Source: a bacterium
GTDB lineage: Bacteria > Cyanobacteriota > Vampirovibrionia > Obscuribacterales > Obscuribacteraceae
Direction of reading: 5' to 3'
NCBI GenBank assembly: GCA_030431355.1
Contig: JAUIJG010000220.1
Span: 1 to 8,524, forward strand
Length of the DNA stretch: 8,524 bases
In this document: piece by piece, positions 1 through 5,871 of the stretch
How positions within the stretch are numbered: the first letter of the stretch is position 1
Layout: each line of letters begins with the position of its first letter
The notes under the pieces: model-generated
What the model was told of the DNA's origin: nothing
Databases searched by the model: none
What the model saw: the letters and a program-made list of their open reading frames with translations, nothing else
Position numbers and translations under genes: made by a program

Positions 1-1613
1 GGTCCGCTTAGAGAGTTCCACCTTTCCGTTCTTTCCGGAAATCTGCCGGAACTGGATGGGGTGTAGTTGTTTAGCTCCTGGAACCTTGTCCAGACAGCAC
101 CTTCAGCTCCAATGCTTCGTTCTCCAACCTTGTTCCAGGAATGGACCGCCAGCTTCATGTTGTTGAAGTTGCGCTCTTTGCCGACTTGTTCCATGGTTTT
201 GATGGCGGCGGTGGTGGGAACATCGATGTCTTCCCTGGCAGTACTGCTCAAGGCACCATCGAGTAAATTTCCGGCAACATAGGCGCTGGCGAATATAGCT
301 GCTTTGCCTTTCCAGTTCTTAGCCCGGGGCATGAAGTAGAGGGCACCACCCATGGCGAGCCCATCTTCCCAGGTTGTACGTTTTATCGGTTCAGGTAGAG
401 CTGCTGTCAGCGCTGAGTCTTTCATCAAGGCATCGACTCCGGCACTGACTGTCATGGCTCCCAGAAGCTTTCCGCCGGTTTTCCATTTAGAGTCGCCTAT
501 CTTATGCGTTGATAAAGCAAGGGGAATAGCCAATCCGGAGACACCGGTCTTATGTTCAACATCAGTGATTGGTGCAGCAACGGGGCTGAGGTTGTTGAAG
601 ACCGAGCCTCGGAAATAGTCATCTCCTATGGACATGGAGGCTGCAGCTAGACCAGCTATAGCTGCTCTTGATTTTACAGACCTCCATCCCTGGGCCACAT
701 CGTCTGCCACGGTGAATTTCTGCGATTCGTTATAGAGTCCGCCCACGGCTGTCCGTTTGTCTTCCACCAGGCGAGCTACTTCATCGCCGTCGAAGACTAT
801 GCCGGAAGAAGATTTCCATTGTTTGCCCTGGAAGGTTCTCAGCCCGTTGTGGGAGAGAGCCCCGTCTGAAGCAGTGGCTTTGAGTATATCGTCGTAGCTG
901 TTGACCGCCGCGCCGTTCAGTCTATCGGCGGCCCGGGTCAGTTTTGTCAGATCTGCGTGGGCAATCTCATCACCGCCTTCGGAGACGATCTTATGAATTC
1001 TTCCCAGAGCGTCATCGATATTTCTGTCTGCTCTAGATATGGCCGACCTTCCATCGTAGTTTTTGTTGAACCAGGATCCTGCGCCTTCTGCCGTGAGGTG
1101 GTTATGGGAGCGGTTGTACCAATCCGCAAAACCTTCCGTTCTGACGGAGGAGAAGGTTGCTTTGTCAGCGGCTGCTTTCAGGCGGGGGTCTAAAATGCCA
1201 TTTTGAATCGAGCCTACGGTCAATGCTGTGCCAGCGGCGGTTCCCACGGAGTAAATCCAGGGATCGTTGCCTTTGACGCGATCTCTATTCTGGAGGATTT
1301 CATTGATCTCGGCATATTGTTTTTCCAGAGCGGTCTTTTCGCGCTGGTCCATGATGCCGCCAGGACCAAGTTTGTCTTTATGGGCTTCGGTAAAAGTCTG
1401 TTCGGGAAATAGTCCCTGGGGAGTGGCTCGTTCAGCGTCCGGTCTGGTGGCCGTCTCCGGTTGTTTAATCAGGAAGGGATCTACAGTCGGCTTTCTGTCA
1501 TCGTCTATAAATGGAATGGTTTGATCCACGTCACCGCCATAGGTAGCCCGCCCCTTTGAGGGATCACCTTTAGTCTCTTGCGGTTCGAATTCGAATGGGG
1601 AGCCTTGTGGCAT
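1..1613 (-). CDS. Large unrecognised protein, C-terminus cut by window edge
   Basis: This frame is open without a stop from an ATG at 1613 to the left edge, giving 537 codons, so the C-terminus is missing. The start is supported by AGAGG eight bases upstream; another ATG about 19 bases further upstream is in a different frame. I do not recognise the family. Residues 1-80 are polar, rich in Pro, Gln, Glu and Asp, and probably disordered. Residues about 88-115 are charged and helical. Small-residue, weakly hydrophobic stretches lie near 119-136 (Trp/Gly/Ala/Thr), 316-329 (Ala-rich) and 357-369, and two more lie about 410-450; none is a convincing membrane helix. The middle (about 185-310) is charged, with a DGDE sequence near 275-278. 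No N-terminal signal peptide is seen. The steady Gly/Ala/Lys/Asp-rich composition over 537 codons supports real coding. The alternating small-residue segments could suggest a surface, secreted or phage-like structural protein, but this is a guess. It is separated from dcd by a terminator, so it is probably transcribed alone. Confidence 0.5.
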   Translation of the reverse strand, partial: MPQGSPFEFEPQETKGDPSKGRATYGGDVDQTIPFIDDDRKPTVDPFLIKQPETATRPDAERATPQGLFPEQTFTEAHKDKLGPGGIMDQREKTALEKQYAEINEILQNRDRVKGNDPWIYSVGTAAGTALTVGSIQNGILDPRLKAAADKATFSSVRTEGFADWYNRSHNHLTAEGAGSWFNKNYDGRSAISRADRNIDDALGRIHKIVSEGGDEIAHADLTKLTRAADRLNGAAVNSYDDILKATASDGALSHNGLRTFQGKQWKSSSGIVFDGDEVARLVEDKRTAVGGLYNESQKFTVADDVAQGWRSVKSRAAIAGLAAASMSIGDDYFRGSVFNNLSPVAAPITDVEHKTGVSGLAIPLALSTHKIGDSKWKTGGKLLGAMTVSAGVDALMKDSALTAALPEPIKRTTWEDGLAMGGALYFMPRAKNWKGKAAIFASAYVAGNLLDGALSSTAREDIDVPTTAAIKTMEQVGKERNFNNMKLAVHSWNKVGERSIGAEGAVWTRFQELNNYTPSSSGRFPERTERWNSLSG

Positions 1614-1731
1614 CTGATTGACCTCTTCTCATATAAACTTCTTGCTTTTCGAGCAGTGGGCAGCCCTGCAAGTTGATTCAATATTAATGGAATCTAACCA
1701 GGATGGTAAATGGTATTACGCCCGTTGTCCG

Positions 1732-1745
1732 TGGGAATATTCCCA
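1732..1745. promoter_or_regulatory. Perfect 14-bp palindrome, candidate operator
   Basis: TGGGAATATTCCCA equals its own reverse complement over all 14 bases. It lies between the dcd terminator and the start of the large minus-strand gene, about 118 bases upstream of that start codon. The position fits a dimeric regulator site controlling that gene, but I do not recognise the motif. No convincing -35/-10 pair was found beside it; TTTACC and TAATAT, 18 bases apart on the minus strand, is the best and is weak. The operator role is inference. Confidence 0.5.
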
Positions 1746-1785
1746 TCAGGCAGATTAAATTTGAAAGATCATCGGCTCTATAAGC

Positions 1786-1811
1786 AAAAACCACCTCATT
1801 TCGAGGTGGTT
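1786..1811 (-). terminator. Intrinsic terminator of the nrdJ-dcd operon
   Basis: On the minus strand AACCACCTC and GAGGTGGTT form a perfect 9-bp stem around a 5-base loop. The T-run that ends the transcript overlaps the last stem bases (GGTTTTTGC). It lies about 50 bases past the dcd stop codon, in the right orientation to end the nrdJ-dcd transcript before the next minus-strand gene. Read on the plus strand there is no comparable T-tract. Confidence 0.5.
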
Positions 1812-1860
1812 CTCACTAAATTTCTGGTTGGATTCGAGGGGACTGCCGAAGCGGGACTAT

Positions 1861-2424
1861 CTAAACTTTGTTCAGATAGTATTTGCTGTGCGCAGCTGCC
1901 GGTTGTCCGTTGTATTTTGCCGAAGGCTTTTTGTTGTAGGGTAGTTCGCATTTGGCTGTTCTGGTGAAAACCATCTGCCCGATTGGCATTCCGGCATGGA
2001 GCCGGACCGGTCTGTTACCCACGTTATAGATTTCGAGGGTCACTTGGGCCGGCGGATTGCTGAAGCCGGCATCGATGAAGCCTGCAGTCACGTGAACCAT
2101 TACTCCCAGTCTAGCCAGGCTTGATTTGCCCGTCAGCTGACCGACTATATCGTCCGGAAGGGTCATCTTTTCCAGGGTGGCTCCCAGGACGAACTGTTTG
2201 GGATGGATAACTATGCTGTCGTTAACCACGTGGACTAGACCCTGGAGCACCGAATCGGATTTGTAGGGGTCGATGATCTGGTCGCTGGGATCGTGCCAGG
2301 AAAATTGCTCGGCCAGGCGAACATCGTAGGAGTTCGGCTGGATGAGCTTATCATCGTAAGGCTCGAGGATAAGGTTCCCTTTGGCGATCTCAGTACGGAT
2401 TTCGTGATCAACTAGGATTGACAT
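1861..2424 (-). CDS. dcd: dCTP deaminase (possibly bifunctional dCTP deaminase/dUTPase)
   Basis: This enzyme deaminates dCTP to dUTP, feeding thymidylate synthesis; bifunctional relatives also hydrolyse dUTP to dUMP. The trimeric dUTPase-like fold is recognised from IQPNSYDVRL (residues 28-37), the signature GKSSLARLG (99-107, with the conserved Ser and Arg105), HVTAGFID (111-118), the catalytic Glu131 in TLEIYN, and GMPIGQ (145-150). I chose the ATG at 2424 (187 residues). The longer frame opens at 2454, but its extra 10 residues are unlike the family, which usually begins MSILxDxxI, and it has no ribosome site. The chosen start has GGAG 11 bases upstream. TAGFID resembles the bifunctional mycobacterial type more than the E. 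coli TAH form. The following loop, GFSNPPAQVTLE, is about three residues longer than mycobacterial GFSGHITLE, and the usual Pro after Asp118 is Ala. It follows nrdJ by 37 bases and is probably co-transcribed. Confidence 0.5.
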   Translation of the reverse strand: MSILVDHEIRTEIAKGNLILEPYDDKLIQPNSYDVRLAEQFSWHDPSDQIIDPYKSDSVLQGLVHVVNDSIVIHPKQFVLGATLEKMTLPDDIVGQLTGKSSLARLGVMVHVTAGFIDAGFSNPPAQVTLEIYNVGNRPVRLHAGMPIGQMVFTRTAKCELPYNKKPSAKYNGQPAAAHSKYYLNKV

Positions 2425-2461
2425 AGAGTTTTTATCTCCATATTTATGCTTCATAGCAAGA

Positions 2462-4513
2462 CTAGCACTTAGTATAACCGCAGTTTACGCATAGCAAACA
2501 GGCTTCGTATTTCATCATGGAGCCTATACTGGTGCCGCATTCCGGGCAGGGCACGGATCTGTGGAAGGTCTTGTCTTCGCGAAAGCCCGTCTGAAGCCCA
2601 TTTCTGGGGTTGGCCCCGGCGGCCACTAATTTTGGCTCAGAATGTGCATGTCCGTTAGTTATACTGTTGGCGGAGGTCTCACCGGAGGCTGCTTTACTAG
2701 CAGTCTCTGCAGAATCTGGGTTCGATGACTTTTTTATAGTAGTCTCTTCCTTGTTCCGGGCTCCTTTCTTGGGATCGGATTTGCTTATGTTCAGCACCTG
2801 GCTATCCCTGGTCGCGTCACGATAGACGGTGATTCCTTTCAGACCCAGATCCCAGGCCATCAGGTAGGCCTTCTCTATCTCTTCTTCGGTGGCGTGGTTG
2901 GGGAAATTTATGGTTTTTGAGACTGCGTTGTCCGTATGTTTCTGGAAAGCCGCTTGCATTTTTACGTGCCAGTCGTAGGAGATCTGGTGGGAGCAAACGA
3001 ATATACGCTTCAAATCATCAGGAACAGCGTCTATACCTTCCAGGGTGCCGTTTTCGTTGATCTGCTCCATCAGCTCTTTGCTGAAGAAGCCCCTCTCCCG
3101 GGCTATTTTTTCAAAGAGCGGATTGACTTCGATAAGCTCTTCTCCACCAAGAACTCTACGAACGAAGGATAGGGCGAAGAGAGGTTCGATACCGGAGCTG
3201 GTATCAGCCAGTATCGATATGGTTCCAGTGGGAGCTATGGTTGTGACTGTGGCATTCCGTAGTTTGGTGTCACGTTCTTTCCAGAAACTGTACTCCCAGT
3301 TTGGAAATGTGCCTCTCTCTCTGGCCAGATCTTTTGAAGCCTGATGAGCTTCTGCCTGGAAGAATCGCATCAGTTCGTCCGCTTTTTCTATAGCGACTTC
3401 AGAATCGTATGCGATACCAAGAAGAATGAGAGAATCCGCCCAGCCCATCAGACCAAGCCCGATGCGTCGGTTGTTTAGCGTCGCTTTGGAGACAAAATCC
3501 AGCGGGTATTGATTGACTTCAATCACTCCGTCAAGAAAGCGGACCGCGAGTTTTATCGTCTCTTTCAGCTCATCCCATAAAAATGTACCCGCCTGCGGGT
3601 CAACGAATTTCGACACGTTGATGGAGCCCAGGTTGCATGCGTCACCGGGGCCAAGAGGCTGTTCGCCACAAGGGTTTGTCGCTTCGATATCTTCTGTTCC
3701 GGCTATCACCGTTCCTTCCTCATCGAAACTCTCTTTCATAGGATCGCTTTTGTTTATGCGATCTATAAAGACCAGTCCCGGCTCACCGGTGGAATGGGCG
3801 TTTTCCACAATCTGGTCGAATAGACTTCTGGCTTTGACGGTTTTGACTGTTTCTCCACTTGTAGGGTGGATTAAATCGAAATCTCCGTCTTTTTGTAAGG
3901 CTTCCATAAATTGATCCGTGACCGCCACTGAAATATTGAAGTTGTTCAGCTTGTTCGTGTCACGTTTGCAGGAGATGAATGCTTCTATGTCGGGATGGTC
4001 TATCCGCAAAATACCCATGTTGGCACCACGGCGCGTGCCTCCCTGGCGGATAGCCTCGGTGGCGGCGTCGTACACGCCCATGAAGCTGACCGGGCCGGAG
4101 GCTACTCCGATGGAAGAAGCGACGGGATCTTTGTGGGGTCGCAGGCGGCTGAATGAAAAACCGGTGCCGCCACCTGTTTTGTGGATCAAAGCTGCGTGTT
4201 TGCAGGTTTCAAAAATGCCTTCGAGATTGTCCGGCACTGGAAGAACAAAACATGCGGAGAGCTGACCGTCTTTTTTTCCGGCATTCATCAGTGTTGGTGA
4301 GTTCGGCAGAAATTTGCCGCTCTCCATCATGGCAAAGTAGGAGCCGGCAAGTTTTTTGCCATCTTCTTGGGAGAGACCCCACTGTCTATCAGCCTTGGCG
4401 ACAGCCTCGGCCACTCGTTTTACCAGGTCTTCAGGGTTCTCAATCAAATTCCCCCGGTCATCCCGGAGTAGATATCGTTTTTCAAGAACTCGTATGGCGT
4501 TTTTAGAAAACAC
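2462..4513 (-). CDS. nrdJ: Adenosylcobalamin-dependent (class II) ribonucleotide reductase
   Basis: This enzyme reduces ribonucleotides to deoxyribonucleotides with a thiyl radical generated from adenosylcobalamin. It needs neither oxygen nor a separate radical subunit. The 683-residue protein has the substrate-loop motif SPTLMNAG (72-79), the Gly-rich HKTGGGTGFSFSRLRP (111-126), RQGGTRRGANMG (156-167), NPCGEQ (280-285), NNRRIGLGLMGW (347-358) and PTGTIS (428-433). By family analogy Cys282 carries the thiyl radical, with Asn280 and Glu284 assisting, and Cys88 and Cys293 are the redox pair; the 11-residue Cys282-Cys293 spacing matches the Thermotoga enzyme as I recall it. There is no N-terminal ATP cone. 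Residues about 576-640 are a Ser/Ala/Lys-rich linker. A C-terminal cysteine cluster (C656, C659, C672, C675, C678, C683) fits the zinc-ribbon and thiol tail that re-reduces the active site. The start is GTG with GGGG nine bases upstream. dcd follows directly. Two NrdR-box-like sites lie upstream. Confidence 0.5.
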   Translation of the reverse strand: MFSKNAIRVLEKRYLLRDDRGNLIENPEDLVKRVAEAVAKADRQWGLSQEDGKKLAGSYFAMMESGKFLPNSPTLMNAGKKDGQLSACFVLPVPDNLEGIFETCKHAALIHKTGGGTGFSFSRLRPHKDPVASSIGVASGPVSFMGVYDAATEAIRQGGTRRGANMGILRIDHPDIEAFISCKRDTNKLNNFNISVAVTDQFMEALQKDGDFDLIHPTSGETVKTVKARSLFDQIVENAHSTGEPGLVFIDRINKSDPMKESFDEEGTVIAGTEDIEATNPCGEQPLGPGDACNLGSINVSKFVDPQAGTFLWDELKETIKLAVRFLDGVIEVNQYPLDFVSKATLNNRRIGLGLMGWADSLILLGIAYDSEVAIEKADELMRFFQAEAHQASKDLARERGTFPNWEYSFWKERDTKLRNATVTTIAPTGTISILADTSSGIEPLFALSFVRRVLGGEELIEVNPLFEKIARERGFFSKELMEQINENGTLEGIDAVPDDLKRIFVCSHQISYDWHVKMQAAFQKHTDNAVSKTINFPNHATEEEIEKAYLMAWDLGLKGITVYRDATRDSQVLNISKSDPKKGARNKEETTIKKSSNPDSAETASKAASGETSANSITNGHAHSEPKLVAAGANPRNGLQTGFREDKTFHRSVPCPECGTSIGSMMKYEACLLCVNCGYTKC

Positions 4514-4575
4514 TCGAACTCACCCCTTTGTACCTATATATAAGATGAAAACCGTACTTGAATGTCCGTAGTAAT

Positions 4576-4581
4576 ATTATA
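4576..4581 (-). promoter_or_regulatory. -10 element of the probable nrdJ promoter
   Basis: On the minus strand this reads TATAAT, a perfect sigma-70-type -10 hexamer, about 63 bases upstream of the nrdJ GTG. The hexamer 17 bases upstream (4599-4604, TATATA) is a poor -35 and lies inside the proximal NrdR-like box. A second TATAAT occurs at 4597-4602 within that box, so the exact start site is uncertain. With either choice, repressor bound at the box would block RNA polymerase. Confidence 0.5.
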
Positions 4582-4594
4582 CTACATTTGTATG

Positions 4595-4610
4595 GCATTA
4601 TATATGGCGT
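4595..4610 (-). promoter_or_regulatory. NrdR box-like site, promoter-proximal copy
   Basis: GCATTATATATGGCGT matches 12 of 16 positions of the NrdR-box consensus as I recall it (ACACWATATATWGTGT). It is the weaker of two sites but starts exactly 31 bp from the other. NrdR boxes usually occur as pairs spaced by whole helical turns, so spacing is the main support. It overlaps the probable -35 region. Confidence 0.5.
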
Positions 4611-4625
4611 AGATTTGTTATCGGC

Positions 4626-4641
4626 ACACAATATATAGTGC
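4626..4641 (-). promoter_or_regulatory. NrdR box, promoter-distal copy
   Basis: ACACAATATATAGTGC matches the NrdR-box consensus ACACWATATATWGTGT at 15 of 16 positions and is itself an imperfect palindrome (12 of 16). NrdR is a zinc-finger/ATP-cone repressor that senses ATP/dATP and controls ribonucleotide reductase operons. Lying about 113-128 bases upstream of nrdJ and paired with a second site at 31 bp, it points to control of nrdJ-dcd. The nrdR gene itself is not in the window. Confidence 0.5.
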
Positions 4642-4689
4642 AGGCAGGGTTTTCAAGTCCTTTTGGGTAACTTCTTCTCTTCTATACCC

Positions 4690-4707
4690 GCTTATCCCTT
4701 GATAAGC
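4690..4707. repeat. Inverted repeat, 7-bp arms, 4-base spacer
   Basis: GCTTATC and GATAAGC are perfect reverse complements around CCTT. No T-run follows on either strand, so it is not a terminator. It may be a regulator site or a leader hairpin of the plus-strand hydrolase gene 138 bases downstream; its function is unknown. Confidence 0.5.
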
Positions 4708-4790
4708 TGCCGCTGGCGTAGACTAGGCGATTTTTCAAAATGGATTTACAATGGTTAATTAGTTCTCTCATCTTAGCTTGAGGGGAACTT

Positions 4791-4811
4791 CTATTGATTG
4801 TTCATCAATAG
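4791..4811. repeat. Inverted repeat, 8-bp arms, just upstream of the hydrolase
   Basis: CTATTGAT and ATCAATAG are perfect reverse complements around TGTTC, ending 33 bases before the hydrolase ATG. The stem is AT-rich and no T-tract follows immediately on either strand, so a terminator is unlikely. An operator or an mRNA leader hairpin is plausible, but neither is shown. Confidence 0.5.
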
Positions 4812-4844
4812 TTGAAAGATTTTTGGAAATCCGGGATATAGAAG

Positions 4845-5855
4845 ATGAATGGCGGCCTTTATACTGTGGACTTTCATACCCATTTGCAGGATGGGAACAC
4901 ACAGTTGAGGTGCTGTCCCCAGGATAGTTCCCAAAAGACATTCAAAGCAATCCGACCTTTCTTCGAACAGCTGGCTGCTAAAAGTGAGCCTTTGCATGAT
5001 CAGGTGGTCAGTTTTCTGGCTTTGAACAACCGGGACCGGTTCAGTCGCTACCTATATACAAGATTGGGCAAACTGGGCTTGATGGAAGTACTCAGGCTCT
5101 TCAATACCTATAATATTGAGGCCTTGATTGCTCGAATGGACAGGAACGGTGTGGACCATGCCGTTATCCATTCGATTGAGCCTCTCACATCCACAGCCAA
5201 CATACTCAAAATGACCGAGCCTTACAGAGAACGGGTCTCTGTGTTTGCTTCGGTGGAAAAGGAGAATCCCGATCCGGTCGGTTACTTAAAGCCTTTCATT
5301 GAATCTGGCTCCGTATCCGGTATCAAGATTCATCCTATAGTGGGCGGCTATGCCTGCGGGGAACTGCCTTATAGAATGGGGTCTGTGGCTGGTTTAGCTG
5401 CTCAGTATGATCTGCCTATTTTGATTCATACCGGTCATATTCCCACCGAGGCTTTGAACGGCCTGGACGGCTGCACCGAGGTGGAAGCTCTGGAGCCGTT
5501 GATAAGAGATTACCCAACGGTCACATTTATTCTGGCCCATATCGGTTGGGAGTCCTGGCGCAAGGTGCTTGATTTGTGCGAGCGCTATGAAAATACGATG
5601 GTGGAGACATCCTGGCAGCCGGCAAAAGTAATTAGAAGAGCGGTCGATAGACTGGGTTCATCCCGAGTTCTGTTCGGTTCTGATTTCCCTCTCTTCAAAC
5701 AGTCCATCGCCATCAAGCACTTGAAGAATGCGCTCTCCGGCAAAGAACTTGTGGAGGTCTATTCTACTAATGCCATGAAGCTACTCAGAATAAAAGAGAA
5801 GAGCGACTCCGCTGGGAGAGCCGCTCTTGAAAAAGCCGGTAAGCAATTGTTCTAG
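4845..5855 (+). CDS. Amidohydrolase-2 family TIM-barrel metal-dependent hydrolase
   Basis: This is a 336-residue cytosolic enzyme of the amidohydrolase family 2 / COG2159 type, relatives of which include aminocarboxymuconate-semialdehyde decarboxylase. The substrate cannot be read from the sequence. The metal-binding set is complete: His11 and His13 in DFHTHL, KIHP (161-164), His195 in ILIHTGH at the end of a barrel strand, AHIGW (231-235) with His232, and Asp280 in FGSDFP. Residues about 25-100 form a helical insertion between the first strand and the rest of the barrel. The start is firm, because an in-frame TAG lies only one codon upstream of the ATG; the ribosome site (GGGA, eight bases upstream) is weak. 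The gene is alone on its strand, divergent from nrdJ and convergent with the ferredoxin-NADP reductase. Lys-rich C-terminal residues (about 316-336) follow the catalytic domain; the DNA encoding them also contains a strong hairpin. Confidence 0.5.
   Translation: MNGGLYTVDFHTHLQDGNTQLRCCPQDSSQKTFKAIRPFFEQLAAKSEPLHDQVVSFLALNNRDRFSRYLYTRLGKLGLMEVLRLFNTYNIEALIARMDRNGVDHAVIHSIEPLTSTANILKMTEPYRERVSVFASVEKENPDPVGYLKPFIESGSVSGIKIHPIVGGYACGELPYRMGSVAGLAAQYDLPILIHTGHIPTEALNGLDGCTEVEALEPLIRDYPTVTFILAHIGWESWRKVLDLCERYENTMVETSWQPAKVIRRAVDRLGSSRVLFGSDFPLFKQSIAIKHLKNALSGKELVEVYSTNAMKLLRIKEKSDSAGRAALEKAGKQLF
5789..5828 (-). terminator. Probable terminator of the ferredoxin-NADP reductase gene, inside the hydrolase 3' end
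   Basis: AAGAGCG (5799-5805) pairs with CGCTCTT (5822-5828), and CTCC (5807-5810) pairs with GGAG (5815-5818) around GCTG. Read on the minus strand, the stem is followed by CTCTTTTATT, a moderately U-rich tail, 40 bases past the reductase stop codon. It lies within the last codons of the convergent hydrolase gene. The tail is imperfect, so confidence is moderate. Confidence 0.5.
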
Positions 5856-5871
5856 CTACTACAACAGCTAG
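5852..5871. repeat. Small inverted repeat holding both convergent stop codons
   Basis: CTAGCT and AGCTAG are perfect arms around an 8-base spacer. The plus-strand TAG of the hydrolase (5853-5855) is in the left arm and the minus-strand TAG of the reductase (5868-5870) overlaps the right arm. There is no T-run on either side, so it is not an obvious terminator and may be chance. Confidence 0.5.

Larger units (their letters stand above)
4514..4844. other. 331-base divergent regulatory region between nrdJ and the hydrolase
   Basis: No credible ORF lies here. The nrdJ-proximal half (4569-4645) is AT-rich and holds a consensus -10 element and two NrdR-box-like palindromes, described separately. 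The hydrolase-proximal half holds two perfect inverted repeats (4690-4707 and 4791-4811). I saw no convincing plus-strand -35/-10 pair for the hydrolase and no conserved B12-box of a cobalamin riboswitch, although nrdJ is B12-dependent. Confidence 0.5.

Noticed and set aside
1820..1860. GGATTCGAGGGG and GCCGAAGCGGG resembling tRNA pieces
   Set aside because: No acceptor, D or anticodon arms can be folded around them; no tRNA is present.
2425..2454. Upstream ATG extending dcd by 10 residues
   Set aside because: The extra residues do not match the family N-terminus and have no ribosome site; the internal ATG has GGAG upstream and a typical MSIL start.
3513..4506. Several plus-strand open frames of 115-133 codons opposite nrdJ
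   Set aside because: They overlap one another and nrdJ, whose motifs are intact, and their translations are Ser/Arg-rich without domains.
4569..4584. TAGTAATATTATACTA as a third NrdR box
   Set aside because: It lacks the ACAC/GTGT ends and the 31-bp phasing; the AT-rich symmetry is explained by the -10 element.
4514..4844. Cobalamin riboswitch before the B12-dependent nrdJ
   Set aside because: No recognisable B12 box, and the leader between the -10 element and the GTG is only about 60 bases, too short for one.
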